From positions 62,001 to 126,000 of the forward strand of contig JABJQG010000014.1 of NCBI GenBank assembly GCA_018663505.1: a stretch of DNA of 64,000 nucleotides. The letters are read 5' to 3'. Of this stretch, positions 8,276 through 16,547 are shown piece by piece. The position numbers and the translations under genes were made by a program. Origin of the DNA: Pseudobdellovibrionaceae bacterium. GTDB taxonomy: Bacteria; Bdellovibrionota; Bdellovibrionia; Bdellovibrionales; UBA1609. Numbering within the stretch: position 1 is the stretch's first letter; each line of letters begins with the position of its first letter. Under the pieces are notes generated by a model. It worked only from the letters and a program-made list of their open reading frames with translations, was not told the origin of the DNA and made no database searches.

Positions 8276-9553
8276 TCAGTAGAAGTTAACTTCAAAATTA
8301 TCTATTAAAGTATCACTATTAGAGTAGACACTTAACGTAATTTTGGTTTTTGACTTTGAATCTCTCTGAAGTTCTCTCCCAAACTCCCCCCTAAATACAT
8401 GTTTTGAAAGGTTGAGATTGCCTTTTTTGAAAAGATTTATAAGGTCAAATAGAACATCTCGATTAACGGGTAAGTGAGAGTGATAGGAGCCTACTAATTT
8501 AGCACTAGTTTCCACACGGATAACCCATGTTTGGGCAACTCGCTTCTTTAAAATTTCGATGTCTTGCTCTATCAAATTTCGATGTGAAGAGTTTAAGTCA
8601 CTACTTATTAAAAATACAGGATTTATTATTTTACTTAAATCTAATTTGATTGGTGCTTTATATGAGTTTAAGTCATCATTAACACAAAAATTTGATTTGT
8701 ATTTTTTAATATACTGGTTTGATTCAAAAGGTGTTCCATTAAGAAATTTATCATGAAGAAATGTTTTGCACATGTATATATCATTTAAAAAATAACCCAC
8801 GGATTTAGAAGTGTCAGATTTTCTAAAAATTCTTTTCCCATCTTTAGTTGTCTTGCTATATTTTTCAATACTTGAACTTTTAATATCTATTGTCTCGTTA
8901 GACGTAACGGAATTTTCCTTTTTGCCATCAGCTAAGTCAGCTGCAAAAAAATATGGACTAGATTGTCCATTCCATAAAACTAGATGACTAACTAAATTGG
9001 GATGTTTGAGGCTAAACAGATATGCTTGTCGTACTCCAAAAGAGTGACCTAAAATCATTAATTTTCTGGGTTTGGGAGACGGTACCAGCATTGATTTATA
9101 ATCTTTAAATACTAAATTTACGTCTTCAATAAAACTTTCGCTTAGAAAATGTTCGTACCGAAAATAGGGGTAAAAATCATCAAGTCCAAGATGAAAAGAC
9201 GCTCCTGAGCCACGATGATCAACTTGAAAAAATGGGTATTGTTTAACTCTATACCAAGAAAAATAAAGTTCCGAGAATGAAAAAATGCTATTGGTGAACG
9301 GCTTTGACCCTTTGATAGTCAGTCCAGGCCCTCCTGGAAAATAAGTGACAACTAAACTATTGTCTAAAACTGACCCTATAGTTCCTTTATACTTTACTTC
9401 TACAAATTGGTTGTCGAGGGACTTATATATTAGAGGCACCTGTGTAGAAAAATCATGAACTCGCACACTTGGCCCCATAGGATGTGCAAACCGGGAAATG
9501 CTTAACATTAAAAGCAGTAGAAAAATATTTTTTTGTTTAAAATTAATAAGCAA
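8276..9553 (-). CDS. Secreted alpha/beta hydrolase (S33 peptidase-like)
   Basis: This 425-aa protein starts with a signal peptide (residues 1-25). It then shows the landmarks of proline-iminopeptidase-type alpha/beta hydrolases: the oxyanion-hole segment FPGGPGLTI near residue 73, the VDHRGSGAS turn near 109, and the nucleophile elbow GHSFGVRQ near 170 with the catalytic Ser. Likely acid and base residues are Asp in LISSDLNSS and His in SYHSHLP. Substrate is unknown; peptide or ester cleavage outside the cytoplasm is plausible. It lies between the TA remnant and the integrase remnant, so it may be island cargo. Confidence 0.78.
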   Translation of the reverse strand: MLINFKQKNIFLLLLMLSISRFAHPMGPSVRVHDFSTQVPLIYKSLDNQFVEVKYKGTIGSVLDNSLVVTYFPGGPGLTIKGSKPFTNSIFSFSELYFSWYRVKQYPFFQVDHRGSGASFHLGLDDFYPYFRYEHFLSESFIEDVNLVFKDYKSMLVPSPKPRKLMILGHSFGVRQAYLFSLKHPNLVSHLVLWNGQSSPYFFAADLADGKKENSVTSNETIDIKSSSIEKYSKTTKDGKRIFRKSDTSKSVGYFLNDIYMCKTFLHDKFLNGTPFESNQYIKKYKSNFCVNDDLNSYKAPIKLDLSKIINPVFLISSDLNSSHRNLIEQDIEILKKRVAQTWVIRVETSAKLVGSYHSHLPVNRDVLFDLINLFKKGNLNLSKHVFRGEFGRELQRDSKSKTKITLSVYSNSDTLIDNFEVNFY

Positions 9554-9877
9554 AGTTTACCTTTCAACAAAATATTCGTTCGACTCAACTTAACTACTTT
9601 TAGAGCCAGCCTATAGCTCAATTATGCAAATACTATGCTAGAATAAACGGTTTCAGATTTAAAATATGGATATTTGATACCTTTTGGTGTGTAAATGTAG
9701 GTGCAAAAAGTGGCACTCTAACGTTCAATTTTCTGAAAAACCAATTTTAAGCCAATTTAGTTAGTCTGGTATTTATATCAAAAAACGCTCTAGACTAGGC
9801 CCCCATAATGAGCTGAAACAAGTCTTGTCAGACTTCCATTATTTAGAGAAAGGGCCAGGAGCGACACAGTGGCTATT
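9554..9877. other. Intergenic region, no feature recognised
   Basis: About 320 bases between the hydrolase start and the recombinase remnant. I see no ORF, terminator or RNA here beyond the presumed hydrolase promoter. Confidence 0.4.
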
Positions 9878-10375
9878 TCAGAAGAAGTTGAGGTTAAATA
9901 TGGGGTTACGCCGGAAGTTTCTTTTCCTCTTGTTATAGCGCTGTGTAGTTCTTATATCAGCATGGTTTACTAGCTGAGAGACATAGTAAATATCCTCACC
10001 ATTTTCGATTAAGGAGCTAATAAGTGTGGCTCTGGCGCTATGTGGAGTGATTCTTTTTTCTTTACACACTTTTTTGGCCCATTTGCCAACGACATACCCC
10101 AAAGCCGTGTGGCTTAGTCTCTTTTTAATTTCACCACCGTGTGAATTTTTTGTAGGTTGAAATTAAAAGTCCTCGTCAGATATTTTTCTACCTATTTTTT
10201 CCATCCACTTAACGTACTCATCAACGTAATAACCTGCCGTTGGGTGGACCGGTAGCTTATATACCTTTTGTCCTTTGCCAGTATATCTAATGTAGCGAAT
10301 ACCTTCATTCATTTGGTAGTTCACCATTTTAAGATTCCTCATATATCCAAAATATCTCCCAACCTCTTAAAATAC
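9878..10375 (-). pseudogene. Tyrosine recombinase (phage-type integrase) remnant
   Basis: Reading leftward from about 10375, one frame gives EVGRYFGYMRNLKMVNYQ, then the conserved beta-hairpin TGKGQKVYKLPVHP, then ISDEDF followed by a TAA stop (10163-10165). The same frame then continues through HSAR (the HxxR box), LVNHADIRTT and the tyrosine in TQRYNKR. Only the catalytic C-terminal half is present; the first Arg box and core-binding domain are missing, and another in-frame stop precedes 10375. The in-frame stop separates the KGQK-hairpin from the HxxR..Y part, so the enzyme is dead. It is the clearest mobile-DNA trace in the accessory region. Confidence 0.8.
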
Positions 10376-10454
10376 TGGTGTATATCAAGAGTTGTGTTAG
10401 GACAAATCTTTGCTCGTTAAATATATGAGGACTGTCTCAGCAGAGGGGCGCAGG

Positions 10455-10568
10455 TCAAACCACTACTTTAAAACCAAGGTTTGGACCGATGACTTAAGCA
10501 AAAGTGATCGGACCGAATAGCACAGGCCACGAAAAAAATTGTGGCTCGTAATCAAGGGGTTTAAATTT
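10455..10568 (+). repeat. Intergenic repeat element, left copy (inverted pair)
   Basis: This is a diverged copy of the element at 13405-13525, in opposite orientation. Shared blocks in order are TCAAACCACT, TTTGGACCGATGA (13 of 13), AAGTGAT-C-GG, CAGGCCACG, a small hairpin closing with GTGGC, and TAATCAAGGG. It contains two pairings: GGTCAAACC with GGTTTGGACC, and GCCACGA with TTGTGGC. No ORF runs through it. It is not a known family to me. Confidence 0.7.
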
Positions 10569-10718
10569 CAAAAAAATGATTAATCTGCCTTTGGAGTTTA
10601 GAGTTAGGCGGGTGTTCTTTGGGCTGTAAGCCATACAAGTTGCTTAACCTGCACAAGCTTCAAAAATTGGGGCAATGGATATGTTTGTCAAATTTCAATT
10701 TACTTTCTTACTGGAAAT
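10569..10718. other. Spacer downstream of secreted-protein gene
   Basis: About 150 bases between the repeat element and the stop of the next minus-strand gene. I see no clear terminator or ORF. Confidence 0.35.
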
Positions 10719-11615
10719 CTAATCCAGTAATTCTAATAAACACTTTTCACTTGGCTGGTGATAGATATACTTGTCTTTGCAATCTACCCAAGATACAAGT
10801 TTTAGCTTGATTTGAACTCTTTTTAATTTTTCAGATTTTCCCATATCAACAAATGCTTTACTATCAATTAATATGACTGACTTTTTATTGAATAGGCTCC
10901 TGGCATCAAGAGTCTCGTATTTGACGTATCTTGGATAGTTTGTTGGCCAATCGGCAGAGTTACCAAGAATAATTCCTTTAGATTCATTTGATTTTATAAA
11001 GTGACTTATCCCATTATAAAACATCTGTCTCAGTCCCATTGATCTTGGGTGATGCACGGGCTTAAATCCGTCATTATATATTTGAACAAAGATTGGCTTA
11101 TTCAAATCAAAACTTGGTATATTCACTTTAAACTCCCTTTGACGTAACCAGCCAGGAGTGTAAGAGTTAAATTTACTTGTACCGTTAAAAAGGGCGATTT
11201 CTTCCTTTCTAAGGCTCCCTTGCCCTTTAAAGTTTAAACTTAACTGATTATTTTCATATTTGCCCAAATGTAAAGCGTGCCCAATTGTAGCCCTTTCATA
11301 AACATCGTAAAGATCCGAATCTTTAGTAAAGATATATTCACTTGGATAGGAGGAAACAGGGAACTGCCCTACCGTTTTCATTTTTTCACAGCCTTTATCT
11401 ACTAAAGGTTCTTTTGATTGACAGAAGTTTTCAGAGATTAAAATATACATTTTATAATTGAGTTTAAATCTAAATTGGGGTTTATCCTGAAAAGTTTTCT
11501 GTACGCTTTTAGCAGAGACTGTAGAAACTTTAACATATTCATGAGAGCTTGCGTGAGCTAAGATACACTGAAAGGCGAAAAATAAAGATAATTGTACAAA
11601 ATAAAATATATTCAT
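10719..11615 (-). CDS. Secreted protein, unknown
   Basis: This 298-aa protein has a Sec signal at residues 1-23 (FAFQCILAHASS). The mature part is beta-rich and basic, with two Cys pairs (residues about 64-75, CQSK...GCEK, and CKDK...KCLL at the C-terminus). No catalytic motif or family is recognised. A conserved upstream element (11648-11743) shared with the FGE-like gene precedes it. It is divergent from the secreted protein at 12085, and both lie inside an inverted repeat pair. Confidence 0.62.
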   Translation of the reverse strand: MNIFYFVQLSLFFAFQCILAHASSHEYVKVSTVSAKSVQKTFQDKPQFRFKLNYKMYILISENFCQSKEPLVDKGCEKMKTVGQFPVSSYPSEYIFTKDSDLYDVYERATIGHALHLGKYENNQLSLNFKGQGSLRKEEIALFNGTSKFNSYTPGWLRQREFKVNIPSFDLNKPIFVQIYNDGFKPVHHPRSMGLRQMFYNGISHFIKSNESKGIILGNSADWPTNYPRYVKYETLDARSLFNKKSVILIDSKAFVDMGKSEKLKRVQIKLKLVSWVDCKDKYIYHQPSEKCLLELLD

Positions 11616-11647
11616 AAATTCCTCGATTTAAAATTCTTAAAAGAAAC

Positions 11648-11743
11648 TAACACAAATTGATCTAAATTAGGGTTTAATTAAAAAAAATTATAATTTTAGT
11701 GTGGGCAGATTTGTCCACGTATAAAACTTACACGATCAAAAAA
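11648..11743 (-). promoter_or_regulatory. Conserved upstream element, copy 1
   Basis: On the plus strand the blocks are TAACAC-N2-ATTGA-N2-TAAATTAG (11648-11670), a hairpin GTGGGCA/TGTCCAC (11701-11718), then exactly 12 bases and CACGATCAAAAA (11731-11742). The same blocks recur at 14677-14762 with identical hairpin-to-CACGATC spacing. It lies just upstream of the minus-strand gene ending at 11615, so a promoter plus operator or an mRNA leader is likely. Confidence 0.6.
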
Positions 11744-12084
11744 ACAATGTTAAAGATTCCTGGTCTCACGGAATTCCTGTGCTTTAAGCTATTTTCAGCC
11801 AAATCGAGAAAAATTTTGAATAATCTAAGGAGCTTTAGTGAACGAGGCCAGTTTTGGTGATTTTGGATCGAAAGGCTCATCTTAAAATCAGAGGTATGTC
11901 AGAATATCACTATCTCAGAGGCTAAAAGTCAAAATCTGTCTATATTTCATTTGTTTGACTTGCTTTTCTTTTCAACAACTAGTGTAATTCTAGACGCGGT
12001 GTAATTTGTTAAACATTGTTTTTATGGAAATTGAGTATTTAAGTTACAAGCTCTAAATATGTTTTGAATAATTAAGGGGGAAAT
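11744..12084. other. Divergent intergenic region with nested hairpin
   Basis: The region between the two divergent secreted-protein genes holds a nested stem (TTAAAG at 11750 with CTTTAA at 11782, enclosing ATTCC/GGAAT). The remaining sequence is AT-rich with no ORF. The ribosome site AAGGGGGAAAT precedes the GTG start at 12085. Confidence 0.4.
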
Positions 12085-13404
12085 GTGAATAAAATTTTAT
12101 TAATATTTGCTATGATAATAGCTAGTCATTTTGCTAGAGCTACAGCTAACTGGGCAATGGCACCAGGTGATTATAGTGTATTTAAAGAAAGAAACTTTTA
12201 TAAAAATAATTGGCAGTTTTGGCAAAAACAAGGCGAAATATTTATCTCAGGAATTGAGTTTTTCAATGCGGGCTATAAATATAATAAATTTCGCTTAATT
12301 AAACTAGACATTAATGGCCAACTATTACAACAAGTTCCTATTGACTCTACTTACGCTTATAGCAAAACAAAAAGAATTACAGGGACAAATAAACTCGCTT
12401 TTTTTGTTTATGGCGGTATTGAAATTTTAGATCTTGACAGCTTGGAGTTTGTTCAAAAGATTAGCTTCCCTTATGGTCAATACAATTACTGCTGCATGAA
12501 CGGAACCGCTTTTGATCTTTTCAATGATAACGGGAAAAATTTTGCGATAATACTTCATAACGACAGAGTTAATAATAAAATTAAATCATTTGTTGCAACA
12601 TATGAACTTAATACTGGTAAAATGCATAGTTTAATTGAGCTTGATGAAGGTTTTGAACTTAAGTCAAATGTATTTTCAAGACAAAACAATCATTTGATAA
12701 TGGTTGCCGGTTTAAAGAGGAATACAAGAAATGAAGATTATTACTCTCTTTACACATTAGACTTAACAAGTGGTAAGGTAATAACAAAAAGAGATCACAC
12801 TTCTTGTCATATCAAAGCGTTATCTAAAAACCTATACAAAGACAAAAACAGTTTAAAAACCGTTATACCTGTAGGAAATGGTTGTGGAGATAAAATTGAT
12901 CTAAAAGATAGTAGGTTTAATTTCAAAGAAGGGAGCGCTTTAATAGATGTTATGACACTAGAGATTAGTAAGATCGTTTATGCGAAAGAACCTGAGTCAT
13001 GGACTTGGTTTTCACACGCAACATATTCAGTGCCAAATACGTCATTTGTGCTTGGAGGTGACATTGGTATGTGGAGTCAAGATGCTTTTTTAATTGATTT
13101 TGTCAGTGATAGTATTGTTTCACGTCCCCAAGCTGAGCAGGTTTTTAAGTATAAGGGTAAATCACTCGCCTTTGGATTTTATCAAACAACTGACATTAAA
13201 GGCGGAGAAATAGCCAATACCTGGGACATACATATCTATGATATTTTGACTGGTGAAGTTCTTGTATCTCAAAAAAATGTTAATTCTGGTCTTGCTACTA
13301 TAAAAGAGGTCTATGTTATTGGGGATCAAATTTTTCTTGCAACGGGTTCTTTTCATATTACAGTGCCCTATAAGCCTAAAGTAGCATTATATAGAATTTA
13401 TTAA
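12085..13404 (+). CDS. Secreted protein, probable beta-propeller-like repeats
   Basis: This 439-aa protein starts at GTG after AAGGGGG, with a signal peptide at residues 1-20 (LLIFAMIIASHFARATA). The rest alternates short beta-type segments with conserved-looking turns such as LDLDSLEFV, YELNTGKMH, YTLDLTSGKV and YDILTGEVL. That spacing is reminiscent of a WD/PQQ-like propeller in which each blade ends in a Thr-Gly or Ser-Gly turn. No enzymatic residues are visible. It is divergent from the secreted protein at 10719, and its stop touches the right-hand copy of the inverted repeat element. Confidence 0.6.
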   Translation: MNKILLIFAMIIASHFARATANWAMAPGDYSVFKERNFYKNNWQFWQKQGEIFISGIEFFNAGYKYNKFRLIKLDINGQLLQQVPIDSTYAYSKTKRITGTNKLAFFVYGGIEILDLDSLEFVQKISFPYGQYNYCCMNGTAFDLFNDNGKNFAIILHNDRVNNKIKSFVATYELNTGKMHSLIELDEGFELKSNVFSRQNNHLIMVAGLKRNTRNEDYYSLYTLDLTSGKVITKRDHTSCHIKALSKNLYKDKNSLKTVIPVGNGCGDKIDLKDSRFNFKEGSALIDVMTLEISKIVYAKEPESWTWFSHATYSVPNTSFVLGGDIGMWSQDAFLIDFVSDSIVSRPQAEQVFKYKGKSLAFGFYQTTDIKGGEIANTWDIHIYDILTGEVLVSQKNVNSGLATIKEVYVIGDQIFLATGSFHITVPYKPKVALYRIY

Positions 13405-13525
13405 TGTAATATTAAAACCCTTGATTAATGGCCACGTTTGTATACGTGGCCTGAGCCTTAACTACCAATCACTTAGACTGAGCTCATCGGTCCAAAATTA
13501 AGTCGAAACCAAGTGGTTTAGACTT
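13405..13525 (-). repeat. Intergenic repeat element, right copy (inverted pair)
   Basis: This inverted counterpart of 10455-10568 starts right at the stop codon of the secreted-protein gene. It contains hairpin GGCCACGT/ACGTGGCC (13430-13451) and, on the minus strand, the block TTTGGACCGATGA. The innermost pair of the GGCCACG stem is T-A here but A-T in the left copy, a compensatory change. Confidence 0.7.
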
Positions 13526-13530
13526 TTTTT
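13500..13530 (+). terminator. Rho-independent terminator of the 12085 gene
   Basis: A stem AAGTC-G-AAACC / GGTTT-A-GACTT with loop AAGT is followed by a run of T on the plus strand. It forms the outer end of the right-hand repeat element. Confidence 0.75.
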
Positions 13531-14632
13531 ATTTACAAACTTCCATAGCTAGTGAATAGCTAAGCTTATTTCTTAGCTTTCTATTAAGTATTAATTGTCC
13601 AGTAACAGGATTAACTGCTTTGAAATGTAATCGCCCTTTAAAGTCTAAGTTTAGTTCAGTTTCTAATCTTTCGTCTTTAAATTGAATTTTACTTCCTTGG
13701 CAATATAATTCAATTTTCCTATCGCGCCTATATCCTTCACCAGTTTTTATTGAAAAGGAGACCCAATTTAAATAAGTAGTAGAATCAAAAAAAGCATACC
13801 ATCCTGGCTCTTTCTCGATAAGAGTGAATTTAACATGAGTCTCAGAGCTACTACCCCAAGTATCTTCATCTACCCAAATCCCTCTTGTTAAGTTTGCCAA
13901 AAATTCTGACTTACACTTATTATCATTTTCAGCTGGAGCGTTGTTAGGAACTCTAATTAATCGTAACCCTACATTTGAAAAGTTATTAACAGGATCATAA
14001 CTTGCATCTGACTTACAGTCATTAGGTTGGCTATGGCTTCCTCCACCAAATGCTCTTAGCTTTGGTGAATAACCAAGTCCATAACCTCGTCTATTCATAA
14101 GAAGATGGACTTCAGAAGTCGCCAATTCTGCCGCATTTCCATGTACATCGTAAATATCCCATAGATTTGGATTTAATAAACCAACAGGTTGACCTGGCGA
14201 ACGCGCACTGTGATTTTTGCAATAACCAAATTTTGGCAACTCATTTTGGTCATCACCAAATGAGTACTCAGTCTGTGTTCCTGCTCTTGCCATGTATTCC
14301 CACTCTGCGTAAGTAGGATACCTATATAAGTAGTCTGGATCTGTATTGTTTTTTAAGCAAAGGTACAAATCTGGATAATTATAAGTAAACTTAATTGGAT
14401 GGCTCTTGTATTCACCATGAGGGTCTTTATATGGAACAAACCCAGTAACCTTTTTAAATTGCTCTTGTGTGACCTCAGTCTTTTGAATTTCAAAACCTTC
14501 CACGTATGTTTTTTTCTCATTCTTATCTAGAAATCCACTTGGAACTTTTACAAAGTCTGAAGGCTGAGCCATTGTGTAATGAATAGGTAAGACAATAAGC
14601 AAAAATAATAATTTCCATCTCGGAGCCTTCAT
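13529..14632 (-). CDS. Secreted FGE/SUMF1-fold protein
   Basis: This 367-aa protein has a formylglycine-generating-enzyme-like domain at about residues 25-230: VTQEQFKKVTGF, YPTYAEWEYMARAGT, the WDIYDVHGNAAEL block and NVGLRLIRV. The C-terminal 130 residues are an extra beta-rich domain. I do not see the paired catalytic cysteines of true FGE, so it is probably a binding or structural member, as with many bacterial FGE-fold proteins. I chose the start at 14632 because GAAAAGGAG precedes it and the signal peptide (LLFLLIVLPIHYTMA) then begins properly; the 20 upstream codons look spurious. It shares an upstream element with the 10719 gene. Confidence 0.75.
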   Translation of the reverse strand: MKAPRWKLLFLLIVLPIHYTMAQPSDFVKVPSGFLDKNEKKTYVEGFEIQKTEVTQEQFKKVTGFVPYKDPHGEYKSHPIKFTYNYPDLYLCLKNNTDPDYLYRYPTYAEWEYMARAGTQTEYSFGDDQNELPKFGYCKNHSARSPGQPVGLLNPNLWDIYDVHGNAAELATSEVHLLMNRRGYGLGYSPKLRAFGGGSHSQPNDCKSDASYDPVNNFSNVGLRLIRVPNNAPAENDNKCKSEFLANLTRGIWVDEDTWGSSSETHVKFTLIEKEPGWYAFFDSTTYLNWVSFSIKTGEGYRRDRKIELYCQGSKIQFKDERLETELNLDFKGRLHFKAVNPVTGQLILNRKLRNKLSYSLAMEVCK

Positions 14633-14676
14633 GTTTTTCTCCTTTTCTAGAAAACAGTTTAAGACGAAATGGTATT

Positions 14677-14762
14677 TAACACTCATTGACATAAATTAGT
14701 AGATCTACTTCTAATAAACTGCGGGCAGGCTTGCCCACCAATATTTTTTTCACGATCAAAAA
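14677..14762 (-). promoter_or_regulatory. Conserved upstream element, copy 2
   Basis: Plus-strand blocks are TAACAC-N2-ATTGA-N2-TAAATTAG (14677-14699), hairpin region GCGGGCA/TGCCCAC (14721-14738), 12 bases, then CACGATCAAAAA (14751-14762). It matches the element at 11648-11743 and lies 45 bases upstream of the FGE-like gene. Confidence 0.6.
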
Positions 14763-14856
14763 CAAATCTTCAAAACCTAAATAAGAGCATTTTGACAGTG
14801 CATTACCCTAGATTCACCAAATCTCAGATTAATCTATAGTGAATTAATGACTATTT

Positions 14857-15045
14857 CTAAGCAGGTTTAGCCCATGAACCTTGATATCCAGTTAGGGCTC
14901 GTGAATATGCACCATAGGAAGATAACCCGCTCTTATGTGCTCCAGCCGCTCTTTCAGCCATCTTTTTCACTGAACAACCATTCTGTATCAAGGCTATAAT
15001 ACTTAATATGATAAACCCTCTAAATAAATCACTTAAAATTGACAT
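14857..15045 (-). CDS. Small membrane-anchored or lipoprotein-like peptide
   Basis: This 62-aa protein starts at 15045, where CAAGGGGGAATAAAG provides the ribosome site. One hydrophobic segment (FRGFIILSIIALIQNGC) ends in a Cys that could be lipidated, although the residues before it (QNG) are a poor lipobox. The tail KKMAERAAGAHKSG then SYGAYSRALTGYQGSW is glycine/aromatic-rich. No family is recognised. It lies between two secreted-protein genes on the same strand. Confidence 0.5.
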   Translation of the reverse strand: MSILSDLFRGFIILSIIALIQNGCSVKKMAERAAGAHKSGLSSYGAYSRALTGYQGSWAKPA

Positions 15046-15174
15046 CTTTATTCCCCCTTGCATTATTTAATCCCATGAAAGGCTATATAATTGTATATCA
15101 CAACGCGTACATCAAAAAATACAAACACTTAGAACCCTGGGTCGGTAGTTGAGCAATTCAAGATAAAATTCTAT

Positions 15175-15996
15175 TTATTTGGGGAGGACCCCAAGATAAA
15201 TAAGCTTCATAGATTCATTGTATTTATGACTTATTGGCTCAAAACCATGCCCTTCTATAGAGAATTGTTCTGGTGGAAATACATTCACTCGAGCTTCACC
15301 CTCTGTGTTTTGATTATTCTTTTTAAATCTAAAACTGGTTACTAATGGGGATTTTTGTCCAACACGAGTTCTTTTATGTGTGTGACCTGTTAATGCTAAT
15401 TCAAATCCAGAATCTAGTTTAACTAATTTATTTAACTCAAGTTCAATTATTTTCTTATTTTTAACGATATACATTTCAGGTTTGTTTGAAAACGATCCGT
15501 TATAGTTTAAGTTATATTTTTTCTCAAAGAGGTTCCCCAACATTTTTTCATTCCAGGAAAAGCGGACATTATACAGCCCTACTTCTAAGCTCTCATGAAT
15601 GAACGTAGCTAATGCTAATTTTTTTTCTATAACTTCGTTAGGTTTAATTTTTTGCGCAGAACCAGGCCAGCTGAGGGTATTGCAATGAGGCTGAGGAGAT
15701 TCAATTTGGTTTAACTGACTTGAAATACTCTTTGAAATTTTAGATTTTAAATAGAAGTGGGCAAAACAGGCATCGTCTTTAAAATTCATAAATTCAATGG
15801 TATTTTCTGATTGATTTTGAATGGCAACAGTTAACATTATTTCTTCGTTGAGTGTATAAATAAATTTATTTAATTTAAATACTAAATGAATTTTATTCTC
15901 AGAATTTCCGGGTGGTTTCATAGACGCTCCTAAATGAGTACTTAAGAAAATAAAATATAATAACAAAATGAATTTCTTATAAGAGTAACTTTTCAT
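15175..15996 (-). CDS. Secreted protein, Ig-like/BsuPI-type domain possible
   Basis: This 273-aa protein has a signal peptide at residues 1-25 (LLLYFIFLSTHLGAS). Residues 33-150 have the pattern of an immunoglobulin-like domain (LVFKLNKFIYTLNEEIMLTV, AIQNQSENTIEFMNF), resembling BsuPI-type inhibitor folds. The remainder shows no known motif, apart from a basic TGHTHKRTRVGQKSP segment. It probably acts in the periplasm or outside. The domain assignment is by pattern and tentative. Confidence 0.55.
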   Translation of the reverse strand: MKSYSYKKFILLLYFIFLSTHLGASMKPPGNSENKIHLVFKLNKFIYTLNEEIMLTVAIQNQSENTIEFMNFKDDACFAHFYLKSKISKSISSQLNQIESPQPHCNTLSWPGSAQKIKPNEVIEKKLALATFIHESLEVGLYNVRFSWNEKMLGNLFEKKYNLNYNGSFSNKPEMYIVKNKKIIELELNKLVKLDSGFELALTGHTHKRTRVGQKSPLVTSFRFKKNNQNTEGEARVNVFPPEQFSIEGHGFEPISHKYNESMKLIYLGVLPK

Positions 15997-16547
15997 ATAT
16001 GCTAAATTACTCCTGCTTCTTTAAGAGAACTGTGTTTATTCACTCTATACACACATACGATAGCTTAAAAATTATGTTTTAATCAATAGTAAAATGGAGT
16101 TCACCTGTTGAGGAGAGCTATTACCCCACTTGGGAAACCTCAAAAATAGACAAAATGTATTTTCGAGATGCTTCACAATCAATTCAGAGTGTCTTTGTGT
16201 AAACACTCACTTATAATTGTACAACTTGAGACTTTACCTTATAAGTCAAGAAGTTTGGGCACGTTCATAGGGGGACAGGAAAGATGTAAATAAGTTCATA
16301 TTGAATCTTTGCCACAAGAGTTTCAAATCTCCTCACTAATTTAAATGTTACACTTTGTAGTGGGGAGTACTATACTTCCTTAGAGTTGAATATGTAGAAT
16401 TTTTACATTTTTACATGATTGACTAGCCCAGATTGTCATAAATTGCTTTATATCCCACAGAAGTGCATCTAATTTGAGCCAGTGGGTGAACTACTGGCAT
16501 AGGAATTGTACTAACTTATTTCTAGCCCCCTAACTTATGGAGATATA
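15997..16547. other. Intergenic region with one hairpin
   Basis: About 550 bases between divergent genes, with no credible ORF. TTGAGG (16108-16113) pairs with CCTCAA (16138-16143) around an inner CCCC/GGG pairing. The rest presumably holds both promoters. This is the right boundary of the accessory region. Confidence 0.4.

Noticed and set aside
9841-9877. Possible attachment-site copy of the tRNA-Leu 3' end near the recombinase remnant
   Set aside because: GGGCCAGGAGCGACA is only loosely like the tRNA end; no 15-base match was found.
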